Source: Lepidodermella squamata (Eukaryota; Gastrotricha). Taken from it: a stretch of 64,000 nt of DNA. Position numbers and translations under genes: made by a program. Location: NCBI GenBank assembly GCA_047495785.1, contig JBLDXI010000001.1, positions 1,612,001-1,676,000 of the forward strand, given 5' to 3'. The notes under the pieces were generated by a model. It was not told the DNA's origin. It saw nothing but the letters and a program-made list of their open reading frames with translations, and did no database searches. Below, piece by piece: positions 1-10,680 of the stretch. The number at the start of each line of letters is the position of its first letter. The first letter of the stretch is position 1.

Positions 1-8
1 GCTAGCTC

Positions 9-2448
9 ATGATTCTTTCCTTGGCCAACAAGGTCGGTGGCACTGTTTTAATTTCGCTTATTTCTCATCTGCTCGTATTATTAATAGAACCAAGCGACAT
101 TGCATCTCTTCCAGACATTGATAACCACGGCATAATCAATGATGGTGATGGGGGTGTTGACTATGACCATGCTGAAAGGGCTCCCAGTAACTCGTTCGAT
201 GCCGATGATCATCTCATTGACCTTGGTATTTACTTTGTAAATGTCTTGTGTTGTTTATACATCGTAACTTTAGGAAATGGATCGGCTAATTTTGCTGAAG
301 ATCTGGACGCCATCCATTTTGACATGGTTGAGTTTTTTGCAGAGCACCTATCACTGCTGACTGGCATGTCAACGGGGTGCAGAATTTTTCAGTCTTACTG
401 TCGAAATTTCGGCGTTGATTCTGGATTTGTGAGCGATTTGCGCAAGATTCTGCGACGTGATGGCATCATCGTACCTGACTGTGCCGAGGAAGCTCGTCGA
501 ATCGGCCGTTTGCTAAATTCGGAAGTGTTAACTCACTGCATCGAATGCAGCTGCGCAGCTGATGGTGACATTTGTCGAAATGGCGATTGCTGCTATCGGG
601 GCGAAGATCACGCGAACAATTCGAAGAAAATTCGGATTGTTTACTGTCACGTCTCCCATCAATTGGGCATGGTCATTCGTCGAAATCGTCATCTTTTCGA
701 CGAAAAAGATCAATCAATCTCAATCAATCTCAACACAGATGGGGCACCTCTGGCGCGTAAGAATCGCCTGGCAGTTTGGCCTGTTCTTGCCACAATCAAT
801 ACAATTCCTACGCCGGCCCGCTTCAAGAAGCGTAACATGCTATTGCTCGGATTTTGGTCTGCAGTGAGAAAGCCGAAGGACGAGGTTGAATGGCGATTCT
901 ACCTGGAGCCAATCTTGAAGGCGATTCGGTCTACCTATGTTTTGCGAATCGAAGAAGAGGTCACGGTCACTGTTAGGATGAACATCAATGTTATAATTGG
1001 CGATCTTCCTGCATTGGCCGCGATTCTCAATTTCATTGCACACAACGGGCACTGGGGCTGCTTATTCTGCTATCAAAAAGGCGAGAAACTTACCGAGGCT
1101 GAGCTGAAAAAGGTACTAGTTCGCAAGTATCTTGCTGTGCCAGCCGAGCAAAGGACAGCGGAGTCGTTTGCGGAAGATCGGCGGTTACGCCGCCATGGAT
1201 GCAAAGGAGATTGCTGTTTCGACGATGATGAGGATGTTGTTCTTCCAAATCAAGTCGGCATTGATTACGTTCATCAATCTATCGAGGTTAGTTTTTTCGC
1301 CTATTTCTTTATTAATTTCTTAATAATTTTAATTCCAGGGTGTTTACAAAAATTTCATCGTCCGCTGGCTTCCTCCAAACCCTATGTTAGGACTCGAAAG
1401 CCGCACCGTACTCGAAGATTCCATTGCTAGAATGCAACTGCCCGTTTGTATGGAGTCTCTGCGTCTGCCCCTGTTGAGTCATTTCGACAGTTCGTATCGT
1501 GCGAAGCATACGAAGGTGCTAGTTCTTATCCTCGGTCCGCCCGCTTTGTACCGACTACTCTCTGACGCAGTCTACTTCCATTACATCAGCTACACTCTCG
1601 CCATTCGACTGTTGCTGAGTCCAGCACTGCCTGATACTTTCGAAGAGCGCGGCGAATACGCCGATCTTGCCTATCGCCTCTTACGACTGTACCAGAGAGA
1701 GCTAGGGAGTCTTTACGGCCGAGACAGCGAAGTCCAAAATCCTCACCTCGCCATGCACTTACCGGATCGCGCGCAGCTATTTGGTCGACTCTCGGAATTT
1801 TCCACTTTCACATTTGAAGGAATGATCGCCCATTTGAAAAAGTGCTATCATGGGACACGCTATCAAATCGAGCAAATGGCCCGCTTTGCCGGGTTGAAAA
1901 TGTTGCTTGAAGAAAAGCCTCTTCCTTCGAATTCAAAGCTGTCGACAGCTAAAATTCCTCGCGAGATCCGCAAGCTGCTCGAAAACAACCCGGGCGGCGA
2001 ATTCTATTCAAAAATAACTTTCAAATCGAACGTAATTTCCGCCCGTCTTCGATCGCGTGGTGCGAAACCGAAGTTACCCCGGTCCTACGCCCTCCGAGCT
2101 CACAATCGGCGCATATACGACGTCCATTGCTTCTATCAAGAAGCAAACGGCGGGTCTTTATTGGCTATCGTGCGGGAGATCCCAATAATTGTTGAAGACT
2201 ATTTGTTTTCAATCGTTCGCGCCGCTGCATTGTCTCCTTGGGCTTCGGAGCTGGTGAAGCAGCTGTACAGCTGTTGCTGCGATGACATCATGAGATCTGA
2301 AACTCAAAAATTCAGCTCAGTTGACTCGAATATTCAAACTCCTTTCGTATGCTTGAACATCGGTGCTGTGATCTGCCCGGTCGCCATCATTAACACGAAG
2401 AATTCCTCCATTGCTGTTGACATCGAGCTGGACGACGAAATTTTCTAG
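9..2448 (+). CDS. CACTA/EnSpm-like (TNP2-type) DNA transposase, possibly 5' truncated by the window edge
   Basis: DNA cut-and-paste transposase, inferred from motif resemblance. Two long exons join in phase 0: 9-1286 and 1339-2448 (intron 1287-1338, acceptor ATTCCAG). A second likely intron, 226-273, is 48 nt with GT...TTTAG and does not break the frame. The block around residues 240-290 reads LNTDGAPLARKN, then VWPVLATINTIP, then LLGFWSAVRKP; further on come IGDLPALAAI and GHWGCLFCY. This order matches the TNP2 transposase region of CACTA elements. The second exon, with NFIVRWLPPNPMLG and a later MHLPDRAQLFGRLSEFSTFTFE, matches the C-terminal region of such proteins. About 780 residues are visible. 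An in-frame TAG at 3-5 may be part of an upstream intron ending CTAG, so the true N-terminus is uncertain. The reading frame is otherwise open, so the copy may be young. Terminal inverted repeats were not located. Confidence 0.75.
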
Positions 2449-3302
2449 CCTGGTTTGTTTAAAAATATCTGAATTTCCTTTTTCCACGTCGAAATATGTG
2501 CCAAAAAATTTCGCCACGAGCGCTAATTAAAATTTCAACAAGCCCCGCGCTGAAGTTAACGCATTTCATCGTTTTTGTTTTATTTTTTGAGGCGGAGAAA
2601 AATCCTTAAATAGCTGTGAAAAATCCCTCGTATGTTTCACGGTTTTAATCGCAAAAAATCATATTCAATTCCAATAAATTTGTTCTTAACAAGTGAAATT
2701 TCCCGAAATTTTTGAAAAATTCGAAAAATTCTTTGCGTTTTTGCTGTCTTTTATATTTTACGTTTTCGAACCGACTTAACGCCTTACCCATGGCTGCTAT
2801 AAGGGATTCTGCTTTTTTTAGCCGCTGGTCTACCGTCGAAAAAATACGATGATTAATTTTGCATTATAATATTGTTATAATGCATGATATCTTGGAAAAT
2901 GGCCTCGATTATATTTTTATCATTTTTTTCAGGTTGTCGGCCGATTGTAACAGGACGTTCGAAAATACAATTGATTAACATTCATCTGATTTTCTCTTAT
3001 CTGGTGGCGCAATAAAGATATAACTTTTTATTATGTTTTGTTTTTAATTAAACCGCGCGCGCTATTCACCTGAGTAGTTTTTCGCGCGCGCCCGCGCGCG
3101 CGCACTCTGCAGGGGCGCCGCCTATAATAACAGCTGTTGGACTCTCTTGTTCACGCTTTGTGACTTCACGCACGGTTCGGCTCGCAATGTCCGCGGTTTC
3201 TTTTCCGTAGTTTGCGCAGTTTTCTTAGAGGTATATCTATGCGCGCGATCTATTTTTGCGCGCCAAATCGCTGATTGGCCCGCCTAACGTATAAGAAGGA
3301 GT
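2449..3302. other. Intergenic spacer between transposase and accessory gene
   Basis: No gene is seen. The stretch is AT-rich and holds a perfect 10-bp inverted repeat at 2860-2884 (arms TGCATTATAA and TTATAATGCA). Alternating CG runs at about 3053-3061 and 3082-3103 could favour Z-DNA or act as a promoter-proximal element for the gene at 3303. Nothing recognisable as a CACTA terminal repeat could be confirmed by eye. Confidence 0.5.
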
Positions 3303-4986
3303 ATGTTGGTAAGTTTAAATCATTCTTGCTCTCAGCTCGAATTTATTTCTCTGACATTGCTGATCATAATGAAACATTTTCTCATTTTGTGGACCAAAGA
3401 TCGCACGCTCAGCATTATGCGGTCTGGTGACAACATGTTGCGAGGCTTTACAGCTGAGCAACTGGTTGTAGGCGGGCGTCTTCGCATCAACTGGCGAGAC
3501 GCCGGCAACTTGTACGACGCCGAAATCGCCGCCATCGGCTCCGAGGCCGAAATTCAAGTCGCGCACGACGCCATCCTTCGCATGAACGCACAGCCGCCGA
3601 CCAAGTCGAAGAAAGCGAAGCGCTCCGTGGTCATCAGCAGCGACACTGAGGACGACGATGTGCCTCTGCGACCATCTCGTTCTCCGTCTCCATCGCCGTC
3701 TCCATCTCCTTCACCTACACCGTCGAAGTCGGTTCCGGCCGACCTTGTTCGGATGCCGCCTCCGAAGCCCATGCAGCTGGGCCGAAAAGCAGCCACGTCG
3801 TCTCAGCAAGTCCGCCAGTCCGCCAGTCAGCCAGTCCGCCAGCTCTCGAGCGAGCCGCCGCGTCCGCGGTCTCAGCACGCCTCAGCTACGCCGACGTCGT
3901 CACCTGCCTCTTTTCGCCAGCTATTGAGCGAGCCGCTTCAACACGCGTCAACTACGCCGTCGTCGTCGTCGTCTGCACGCCCGCCATCATCATCCACTAT
4001 CGAAGAGACGCCATCGTCGCGCCCTGCTTCTACGCCAGCCGACAGCGGGTCGACTTCATCAGATGGCCGCGACTCAAGAGTAGGTCATTTTATTTGTTAT
4101 TCGGCTTATTTTCTTTCGGTTTTCGACTGCGAAAAAATCTTTCAAAAATTGAATAATTGCTTTTCCGTAGCTGAATTTTGTTAAAAATTATTGAGCTTTG
4201 CTTATTCCAAAATTGAATTTTAGGTGTTTTTTTGTTGGAATTCGTTGACTTTTTTAGTCAAATAATTTCAAACATTACGTTTAAAAATAATTGAATTCAA
4301 AATCCTCATTCTCAACTGTAAACCCTTTGCTCATTCTAAAATTTAATGTTTTAAGGTGGTTTTTTCGATGAAATTCTTTGACTTTTTTCTCTGTTATTAT
4401 AGCTCGAGACACTGATGGTCGAGCTGCGCCGGTTCCTTCGAGCCCAGCAAGGCGCTGCGAATTCGAACAACAACACCGGGCGCTTCATCTATGGCGATGT
4501 GGATCTTGCCATGCTTGGCGGCGTGCTGCACGGCCACACGAAGTGGGCCATCGAGGCGGCGATAGTAATTTTCGGAGCCGATGCCCTCGTCAGTTCGATA
4601 ATCGAGCCGAGAAGTACCCGCAGCCCGCGTCAGCCGATCACCGAGCGTACCCATGGTGACCAGTTGCGTTTGCTTAAGAGTACGTGATTTAATTGATCTA
4701 GTTTTTCGTTGCTCAACCATCGTTCTAATCATTTTTTTTATCTCATTAACTGTTTCTTTTTCTGTTTTTAGAAGCTCTCTACGGTCTATTCGGGGCCGAC
4801 AACGCGGCCTTGAAGTGGGCCCAGGTTCGGGACGCGGTAAACCAATGGGGCAACGACGAGGCCTCCCGGCGTGCTGGCCGCAAAGGCCGTCGCAGCAGTC
4901 AGCCGTCAACGTCTGACCTCGGCGCTCGAATTCGCGACATCGAAGAAGAAGAAGACAAGGAAAACAACGGCAGCAACGGCAACTGA
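3303..4986 (+). CDS. Ser/Pro-rich protein with Tudor-like N-terminus and BEN-like C-terminus; probable transposon accessory gene
   Basis: Three exons join cleanly: 3303-4079, 4403-4679 and 4772-4986. After a hydrophobic leader of doubtful reality, the segment VVGGRLRINWRDAGNLYDAEI resembles a Tudor/chromo barrel (strand pattern V.W.D...LY.A.I). A low-complexity linker follows, with a basic SKKAKR, an acidic DTEDDD, SPSPSP repeats, and repeated S-Q-P-V-R-Q and S-E-P units encoded by imperfect DNA repeats at 3805-3960. Exons 2-3 encode a globular segment with GDVDLAMLGGVL and ALYGLFGADNAALK that looks like a BEN domain, a DNA-binding fold common in transposon-derived genes. The C-terminus is acidic (IEEEEDKENN). 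Being next to a CACTA transposase, it may be the second, DNA-binding gene of the element (as TnpA is to TnpD). The start is uncertain because GTAAGT follows ATGTTG at once, so the first exon could be as short as six bases. Confidence 0.5.
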
Positions 4987-6093
4987 GTTATATATTTTTT
5001 GTGTTAATTTGCGCTCAAAGCATAATTCAGGGTTCTAAATCTGGTTCAAAATTTCATAAAACCGTTTTTAGCTTATTCGTCACATTCGAGCATTGCTAGG
5101 GTTTTTTTGGGGCTTAGGAATTTCCTCAAATCATAATTTTAGCTTCATCAAATTCGATCCTGTCTGGTGTTTAGGGTGTTCAATAGGTTCTAAAATCGTA
5201 ATTTTTTCGTAATTTCGATTCAAATTAGATTGATTTGTTCTCGGTTTGTTTCTAGCTTTGGTGGACGAAAGGGGGTACAAAATTTTTCAAAATCCAATAG
5301 TTCGTGGTATTTTTAACTTCATCCGATTCCAAATCCTGTCTTGGTTTTTACATCTCACCATTATAGCTGGTGCTGAAAATTCTAGGAGCTAGTTTGCAGT
5401 GTTTGCCTAATTATTTTTTAGTTTTTTCTGGTTTTTAGTTTAAATATGCTTCCAAATATTTTAATATTGATTCGAAAATCATTTGTTCTCAACTCTTCAA
5501 ATTATATTATTGTGCTGTCTACTCGCGCAATAAATGTGTTTGTCTGCCCTGAAAATTTTCTATAATTATGTTATGCCTGTTATCTTGCCTTTTTATATCT
5601 ATTGCGTAATATGCTTTATAGCTCTCGGCTTGTTTGTCTGTTATACCTTCTGTCTTGTCCTTTTCTATATGTGTTTTTTAATATGCTTCATATGCTTTTG
5701 TACTTCGGTTCCTGCGTGATTTTGTATTTACGATATAAAATATTATAGTCGATTTGTCGTCATTTCCTGTGGCAAATAAAAGCGCAGTTGTCAGCTATGA
5801 ATTCGCTTGTTTCATCGAACGGTTTTATTGCAGCAATAAGGTCCCAGTTATAAAGAACAAAGACGTAGATAAAAGCAGCTGAGAAACTCATCCAAGATAT
5901 TAATTTAGACGGCGAACATAAGTTAAGACCAACCAAGATCAGCCAAGATCATTGAAGGCGACCTAAGCTAAGATCTTCTAAGATTTTGCAAGATCGTGCA
6001 GGAACTTAGCTGATCTTGCTTGATCATTAAAGATAATTGCTGATCATCGCAGCTGCAGCGAAGAATCTTGCTAAGACCAATTCTCCTGGGATC
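4987..6093. other. Intergenic region with an AAGATC-rich inverted repeat
   Basis: No convincing gene is present. An open frame at 5534-5719 is entirely hydrophobic and AT-driven. A likely poly(A) signal AATAAA lies near 5776. From about 5890 to 6060 the motif AAGATC and its complement GATCTT recur many times in both orientations, giving an imperfect fold-back that ends just before the Ly6-like relic. Confidence 0.5.
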
Positions 6094-6760
6094 ATTCAGT
6101 GCTGCGTTTTTTTTGCCTGGTGCACGACTCGTGAACAGGCGCAATTAAAATGCTATATTTAGGCTCATATTATTTGACGGACACACTGTACATCAGATTT
6201 CGTCTCATGCTATGAAATGAATCTCTCTAACAGTCTCCGGATGTCTCCTCAAAGAAAGCAATTATAGATCTGTTTGATCAAGCTATTGCTGTCGCGAAAC
6301 CAATCGCTGATAAATATCAAAACATGGGTTGTCTTTCGTTCCTGAACTCAAGGCGAAGCAGCTTTGCTATTCTCGCCGCTGATTTTGGTATTTTCGCATG
6401 TACTACTAAAAAAACATGTGCGGATCTCCAAATTATTACCGTTCCGAAAGACGTCTGCGCATCTGAAATTGATGTGGATATTCTCGAAATATTAAAGCCA
6501 CTTAAAAATGTGAGTTTTGTTTTCTTACCAATATTCAATATTTTTCTAGCGATTTTCCCGAAAATTATCAGCTCAAAGTCGCGAAATGCTGCTCTTCCGA
6601 TTTGTGCAATGTCGCCGCAGCATTCAATCAGACGGTTCCTTCCAATGACACGCTGGGAATGAAACGTATTAGCGCTGCGAATGGCGTTCCGATATTCGTC
6701 CCAATAATATCACTCGCAGCCTCCTCTGCCTTGATCATGAACTTCACCCCAAATCTGTAA
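6094..6760 (+). pseudogene. Degenerate Ly6-like gene (exon 1 broken, exons 2-3 intact)
   Basis: Exons 2 and 3 of the local Ly6-like family are clear: 6234-6509 (KKAIIDLFDQAIAVAKPIADK, then a cysteine-spaced segment ending ILEILKPLKN) and 6572-6760 (LKVAKCCSSDLCN, then a C-terminal hydrophobic tail). Both splice sites are good (GTGAGT; TTATCAG). Upstream, 6094-6162 reads IQCCVFFAWCTTREQAQLKCYI then a TAG stop; its cysteine spacing and the T.RE....C pattern match family exon 1 (compare TCKREETLPITC in the gene at 10681). No start codon or signal peptide precedes it and no donor follows. It is therefore a relic, unless an unrecognised first exon lies further upstream. Confidence 0.55.
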
Positions 6761-7206
6761 CGTCACTCGCCTTTCAAAAGGCGCAACTTGTAGGGCCGAT
6801 AAATTGCCGATAAAAAGCATGCAAAATGAAGGTCGAAAGCAATAAACATTGTCAATTGTTTTTTCCCTCGCAAATGTATAGTAACCACTATGTCCTATCA
6901 TCCTATCATCCTATCCTATCGGTTACGGAGAAATTCCAATGTCAAGTTGGTCACGTGACCTTAACTGACGTCACACCTGAGCGGTTTAATCTGGAGAGTG
7001 GTGACAGCTAGGAAGCGGCTTTCAAAGGAAAATTTCATCAGCATGAGTTTCAGGAAAGTTTACCGACGAATACACTCTTATAACAAATTCACGGTCAGAA
7101 AATGCGCCGCGAATTTTATTCACGAATTTAAGCGGTGGATATTCTGTGAGTACTATTGCGCTGAAGCATTTTGCAGTTAACAGTTTATTGTTTATTCGAA
7201 ATTTAT
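6761..7206. other. Gene-free spacer
   Basis: Downstream of both flanking genes, which converge here. It contains a short CCTATCAT-type direct repeat near 6894-6915. No gene or RNA is seen. Confidence 0.4.
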
Positions 7207-8769
7207 TCACATTTGGTCATATTCTTGCGTGATCTTCTGACAAGTCGCAAATACCTGCTTAACATCGTCCGTAGACAAAGTCGAGTTGTACACGGAAAGG
7301 CAGGCAATTGAGTTGCTTGGAGAAAACTGCAATTCGCCCTGATTCAAAGCCAACCCGGTTGAAACTTGGCTAACCTTAACCGTATATGGGAAATCTTTTG
7401 GGATAGGATGATTTTCGACCAAGTGATTGCCGTTGCTATCGAAAATGTTGATTGCCTGCAGCTGTTCGTCGAATTGAATAGCCACTGATAGCAAGCTCCA
7501 ACCATTCTGAACCATTATAGGAAAATCGCCAATAACGCTTTTATCGTTCTTGCTCTTGCTGCTTTCAATGCGAAGCAAGTTAGGCTGAATGAAGGAGAGG
7601 TAAACCGATTGGTAGAAAAGCTCAAAGTTGAAATAAGTCACAATGCTGCTGTTTTGCGAACCGTAAAAAGCGAAATTTGTTGTGTATTTCGTTCCAAGTG
7701 CTGAATCATATGAACCAAAGTCTGTCCAGGCGTTGAAAAGACCGCCCGCCGATGTTATTGATGTCTTAGTCACACCGAAGGGGCCTGTTATTTTTGATAC
7801 TTTGCCGTCATTACCCATGTATCCTCTTCTAGCGCTGCCCTGAGCTTGGCTGTTGTAGCCGAAGGCAGCGTCGAGAGGCCAGGAGGCAATTAAGGTGTCC
7901 TGTCGAGGCATCTGAGCTACCTGCACGTTGCTGCCAACCGTGAATGCTTGACATCCATCGAAAAATTGCTTGGCCTGTTCACCAGTTAGACTTGCGTTGT
8001 AAATACCCAAGCATGCCATGGAGCCTGTTGCAACAGGAAAACCTTGAATGTAGATAGAGTTGCACCAACCCCACGGGTTCCAATCCCCACAAAGCCAGTT
8101 ACCCATGGTGACTTGCTGGGTTGAACTCAAGGAACTGGCTAGTTGAGGTGCCGAGACCGGACCACCGATAAGGCTGCCATTGCGGTCGTAGACAGAAAAA
8201 GCCTTACCGTCATAAGCGACAGTGACAAAAGCCCATTTCATTGGCTGAAATATGCCAAATTTAGCCAGCATCACGAATCCATTAGTTCTAGAATATGTAG
8301 CAATAGTGAGGTTATTGGGATATTCGTAGCTGATCCAAATTCCAGTGTAGTCACCAACAGGCATGTTTATGTAGACCAAATTTGCCGTGACACCAGTGTT
8401 GCTGTCGTATTTGAAGGCGAAAGAAGCTGTAAACGAGTTGTTTGTCTGAAAAACAGGAACCTCCGACATGCCATCGCCGATTGATAACAGAGGGGTTTTC
8501 GTTCCGTCCACATTTGTCGGTAACATTAGCGAAAAAGAAGTGTTTGGCTGGCCGAAAGGGCCCAGTTGTGGGTTCGCCTTGCTGTATGCGCACGATGGCG
8601 TGACTCTGTTGTTTCCGCCAAAATCAACACAATCATGCTTCAGCGTCAATGGCCAGAAGCCGTACAAGTTTGCCATCAGTGGCAAATTCGGGCGATCGGC
8701 TGCTTCACATGGTGAACAGGCGAGGAAACCGATAGCAACGCAGGCTGCGAGAAAGTAAAAACCAGCCAT
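7207..8769 (-). CDS. Secreted protein with two tandem LamG-like (concanavalin-like) domains
   Basis: Intronless, 520 residues. I chose the internal Met (MAGFYFLAACVAIGFLACS) over the one 19 codons upstream because it starts a typical signal peptide. Two repeats follow, roughly residues 30-270 and 285-515. Each runs from a W-P-L segment (GFWPLTLKH; IASWPLDAA) through a GPFG turn and an NFAF/SFAF strand to an end signature ACLGIYNASLTGEQ and ACLSVYNSTLSTDD, with a final cysteine (DGCQ, ATCQ). This matches the LamG/pentraxin-like jelly-roll fold with an internal duplication. Many N-x-S/T sites fit an extracellular glycoprotein. No transmembrane segment is seen. Lack of introns is unusual for this window and could mean a retrogene or simply intron loss. 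Ligand unknown. Confidence 0.7.
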   Translation of the reverse strand: MAGFYFLAACVAIGFLACSPCEAADRPNLPLMANLYGFWPLTLKHDCVDFGGNNRVTPSCAYSKANPQLGPFGQPNTSFSLMLPTNVDGTKTPLLSIGDGMSEVPVFQTNNSFTASFAFKYDSNTGVTANLVYINMPVGDYTGIWISYEYPNNLTIATYSRTNGFVMLAKFGIFQPMKWAFVTVAYDGKAFSVYDRNGSLIGGPVSAPQLASSLSSTQQVTMGNWLCGDWNPWGWCNSIYIQGFPVATGSMACLGIYNASLTGEQAKQFFDGCQAFTVGSNVQVAQMPRQDTLIASWPLDAAFGYNSQAQGSARRGYMGNDGKVSKITGPFGVTKTSITSAGGLFNAWTDFGSYDSALGTKYTTNFAFYGSQNSSIVTYFNFELFYQSVYLSFIQPNLLRIESSKSKNDKSVIGDFPIMVQNGWSLLSVAIQFDEQLQAINIFDSNGNHLVENHPIPKDFPYTVKVSQVSTGLALNQGELQFSPSNSIACLSVYNSTLSTDDVKQVFATCQKITQEYDQM

Positions 8770-8864
8770 TATTAATAAATAGGTGAGAGAGCAATTGTTA
8801 TTGCTGAGTTGGGTATTTATAGGCATTTTATCTCCCGACGCTTTATCTTAATTACTCTACTTAG

Positions 8865-8923
8865 TAAGTACTTAAGAGTCCGTTATTTAAACTCGACTTT
8901 AATAACGGACCCTTAAGTACTTA
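8865..8923. repeat. Near-perfect stem-loop upstream of the LamG gene
   Basis: Inverted repeat with arms of about 26 bp (8865-8890 and 8898-8923) separated by about 7 bases. Each arm contains TAAGTACTTAAG followed by GTCCGTTATT, with about one mismatch and one length difference. It lies about 100 bp upstream of the LamG start on the minus strand. Confidence 0.8.
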
Positions 8924-10175
8924 ATGCACGGGGTCGCAGTGTGAGAGTAGGGTGAGAAATAACTCGTTTTAACAAGTCCAGGTGATACCAAAATGTGGGT
9001 TAATTAGGTGACCCTCCATACCAGCGCAAAGGCCAATAACTGAACCGCCAAAGTAGCCCCTCTTTAAATTCTTCTGACCTCACAAATCATAGAACAAAAA
9101 AGTCTCTGAAGTATTCGCTTTTCATGTTTTTATGACAAAAAATGACAAAATGATTTCCACGATATTCGGAATGACGAAGCAACGGCGCTACTTGGTGACC
9201 TTCTCGTCTTGCTTGGGCGTGCATACAGGGGAGAACTTGGATATGAAAAGCGGAAGTTCTTGTTCAACTGGAGTAGGCCAACGCCGTTTTCGTATGTGCC
9301 GCCTTGAGTAACACTCGAGGTTAATTCTAGGGATTAAAAGACTCGTTTACTCTTGTATTTGCCGTGGACGACCATGGGGGCCTCAATAGTCAATAGTGAA
9401 TGGAGTAACAGCGCCTTCGTCGGTGCGACCGCTGTACATTTTGTTGGCGAAGACCTTGATGAGGCGGATGTTTCGGTTCTTGAAGCACTGCGCACTGGCG
9501 GCGATGTAGCGTTGCCGATGATGGCTCCGCTGCAGACTTGCCTCGACGTTCGATGTTCGTAGCTTGAAGTTCGTTATGAGCCGAGGAAACACAGCGGAAT
9601 CTGCAAAAACCAGATTTCAACAAAAGAGGATGAACATTTTGAAAGAATTTTACCGTTTTCTTGACCACCAACCAGGCGAACGGCATCAGTCTCGCTTGCA
9701 CTCTCAGACTCGACATGTTGATCGGCTGCGGCAACTTCCTCTTCGCCTCCAGTGATTACACAGCGCTCGCGGACGAGGTATTAGCGTTATCAGCAGCCTC
9801 GGTTTTATCAGCTTCAGCGTTATCAAAATGCCCATTCAGTTATTTCCATACGAACTGTGTCTTCAGCATGGCCTTGCAGCGGCGGCCGCATTGATACTTG
9901 GCGTAGTCCTTGATACCCGCAAGCGTTCGGAATCAGCAACAGATTCAGGGGCGATGAAAAGCCGCTAGATTCATTGTCGATCTTAGTAGCATCTGTTTCC
10001 TCGGCTTAAAGAATAGAAAAAAAAAATAAAATCGGTTCGACTTCAGATTCACGCTAACCTAAAGCTTTCTATGCCTGCTAAACCGTGGTGTTTATTTTTA
10101 AAATGAATGGAATAATATCAGTTTGGTGGCTTAATGATGAAAGTATTATCGTGAAACGCTGAATTTCAGCAAAGG
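8924..10175. other. Intergenic region, possible unrecognised gene remnant at 9380-9740
   Basis: No gene is confidently seen. On the minus strand, 9383-9592 is open from a plausible acceptor (TTTTTGCAG) and reads through QCFKNRNIRLIKVFANKMYS to a stop. It resembles coding sequence in composition, but I recognise no family and no start. The rest is AT-rich. Confidence 0.3.
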
Positions 10176-10229
10176 AGTCGCAGCTGAACTCGGACGAGTC
10201 GTAGCTGATTGCTGATTTGAATGCGTAAT
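10176..10229 (+). pseudogene. Tail relic of the small secreted-peptide gene at 18924
   Basis: The frame reads ESQLNSDES, a stop, then LIADLNA and a stop. The gene at 18924 ends with AESQLIADLIA and a stop. The shared ESQL and LIADL.A plus matching DNA (GCTGATTGCTGATTTGA) suggest a decayed copy with a small insertion. No intact upstream coding part is present. Confidence 0.35.
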
Positions 10230-10680
10230 TCAATCAGGGCTTGTGACGTGGCTCATGCTCTAGCCAGGAATCCGAATTAAACTTATTTTGTTTGTTTATT
10301 TAGTAAATTTACAAGGAATCGAGAGACTTTGAATTCGTTATTATTAATGTTGGTCATTTTATTTCATTTCCAGTCGATCCAATTACTCCACAAACAACTT
10401 ATTGCTAGATAGAAACCTACAGCGGCTAAAGACTTAAGTTTCCCTTTCTTGTGAAGCGTGACGGAGCGGAAAAATGGAAATGAAACGAGACAGTCTTTCC
10501 AGTCTTCCATCATGTTCCCAAACTTCCAAGCCATTAAAAGAGCAGACAATTGTTACCAGGAAATGCGAGTTCAGACTAGTTTTATGTCCATTTTATGCTT
10601 ACGATTTTATAAGTCTGTTGAAAAAACGGCTCTTCTGCATTTCAATATATTGGGGTTTCAATATTAGGTACCACGAAAAA

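Noticed and set aside
3082-3105. CG-rich run as a CpG island or bacterial contamination
   Set aside because: Only about 25 bp of alternating CG within AT-rich DNA, flanked by intron-bearing genes.
5534-5719. Short hydrophobic frame
   Set aside because: Only Cys/Phe/Ile/Leu codons typical of T-rich DNA.
9383-9734. Overlapping minus-strand frames resembling coding sequence
   Set aside because: No start, domain or family recognised, and three frames are open at once, which suggests compositional effects. Left as an unresolved region.
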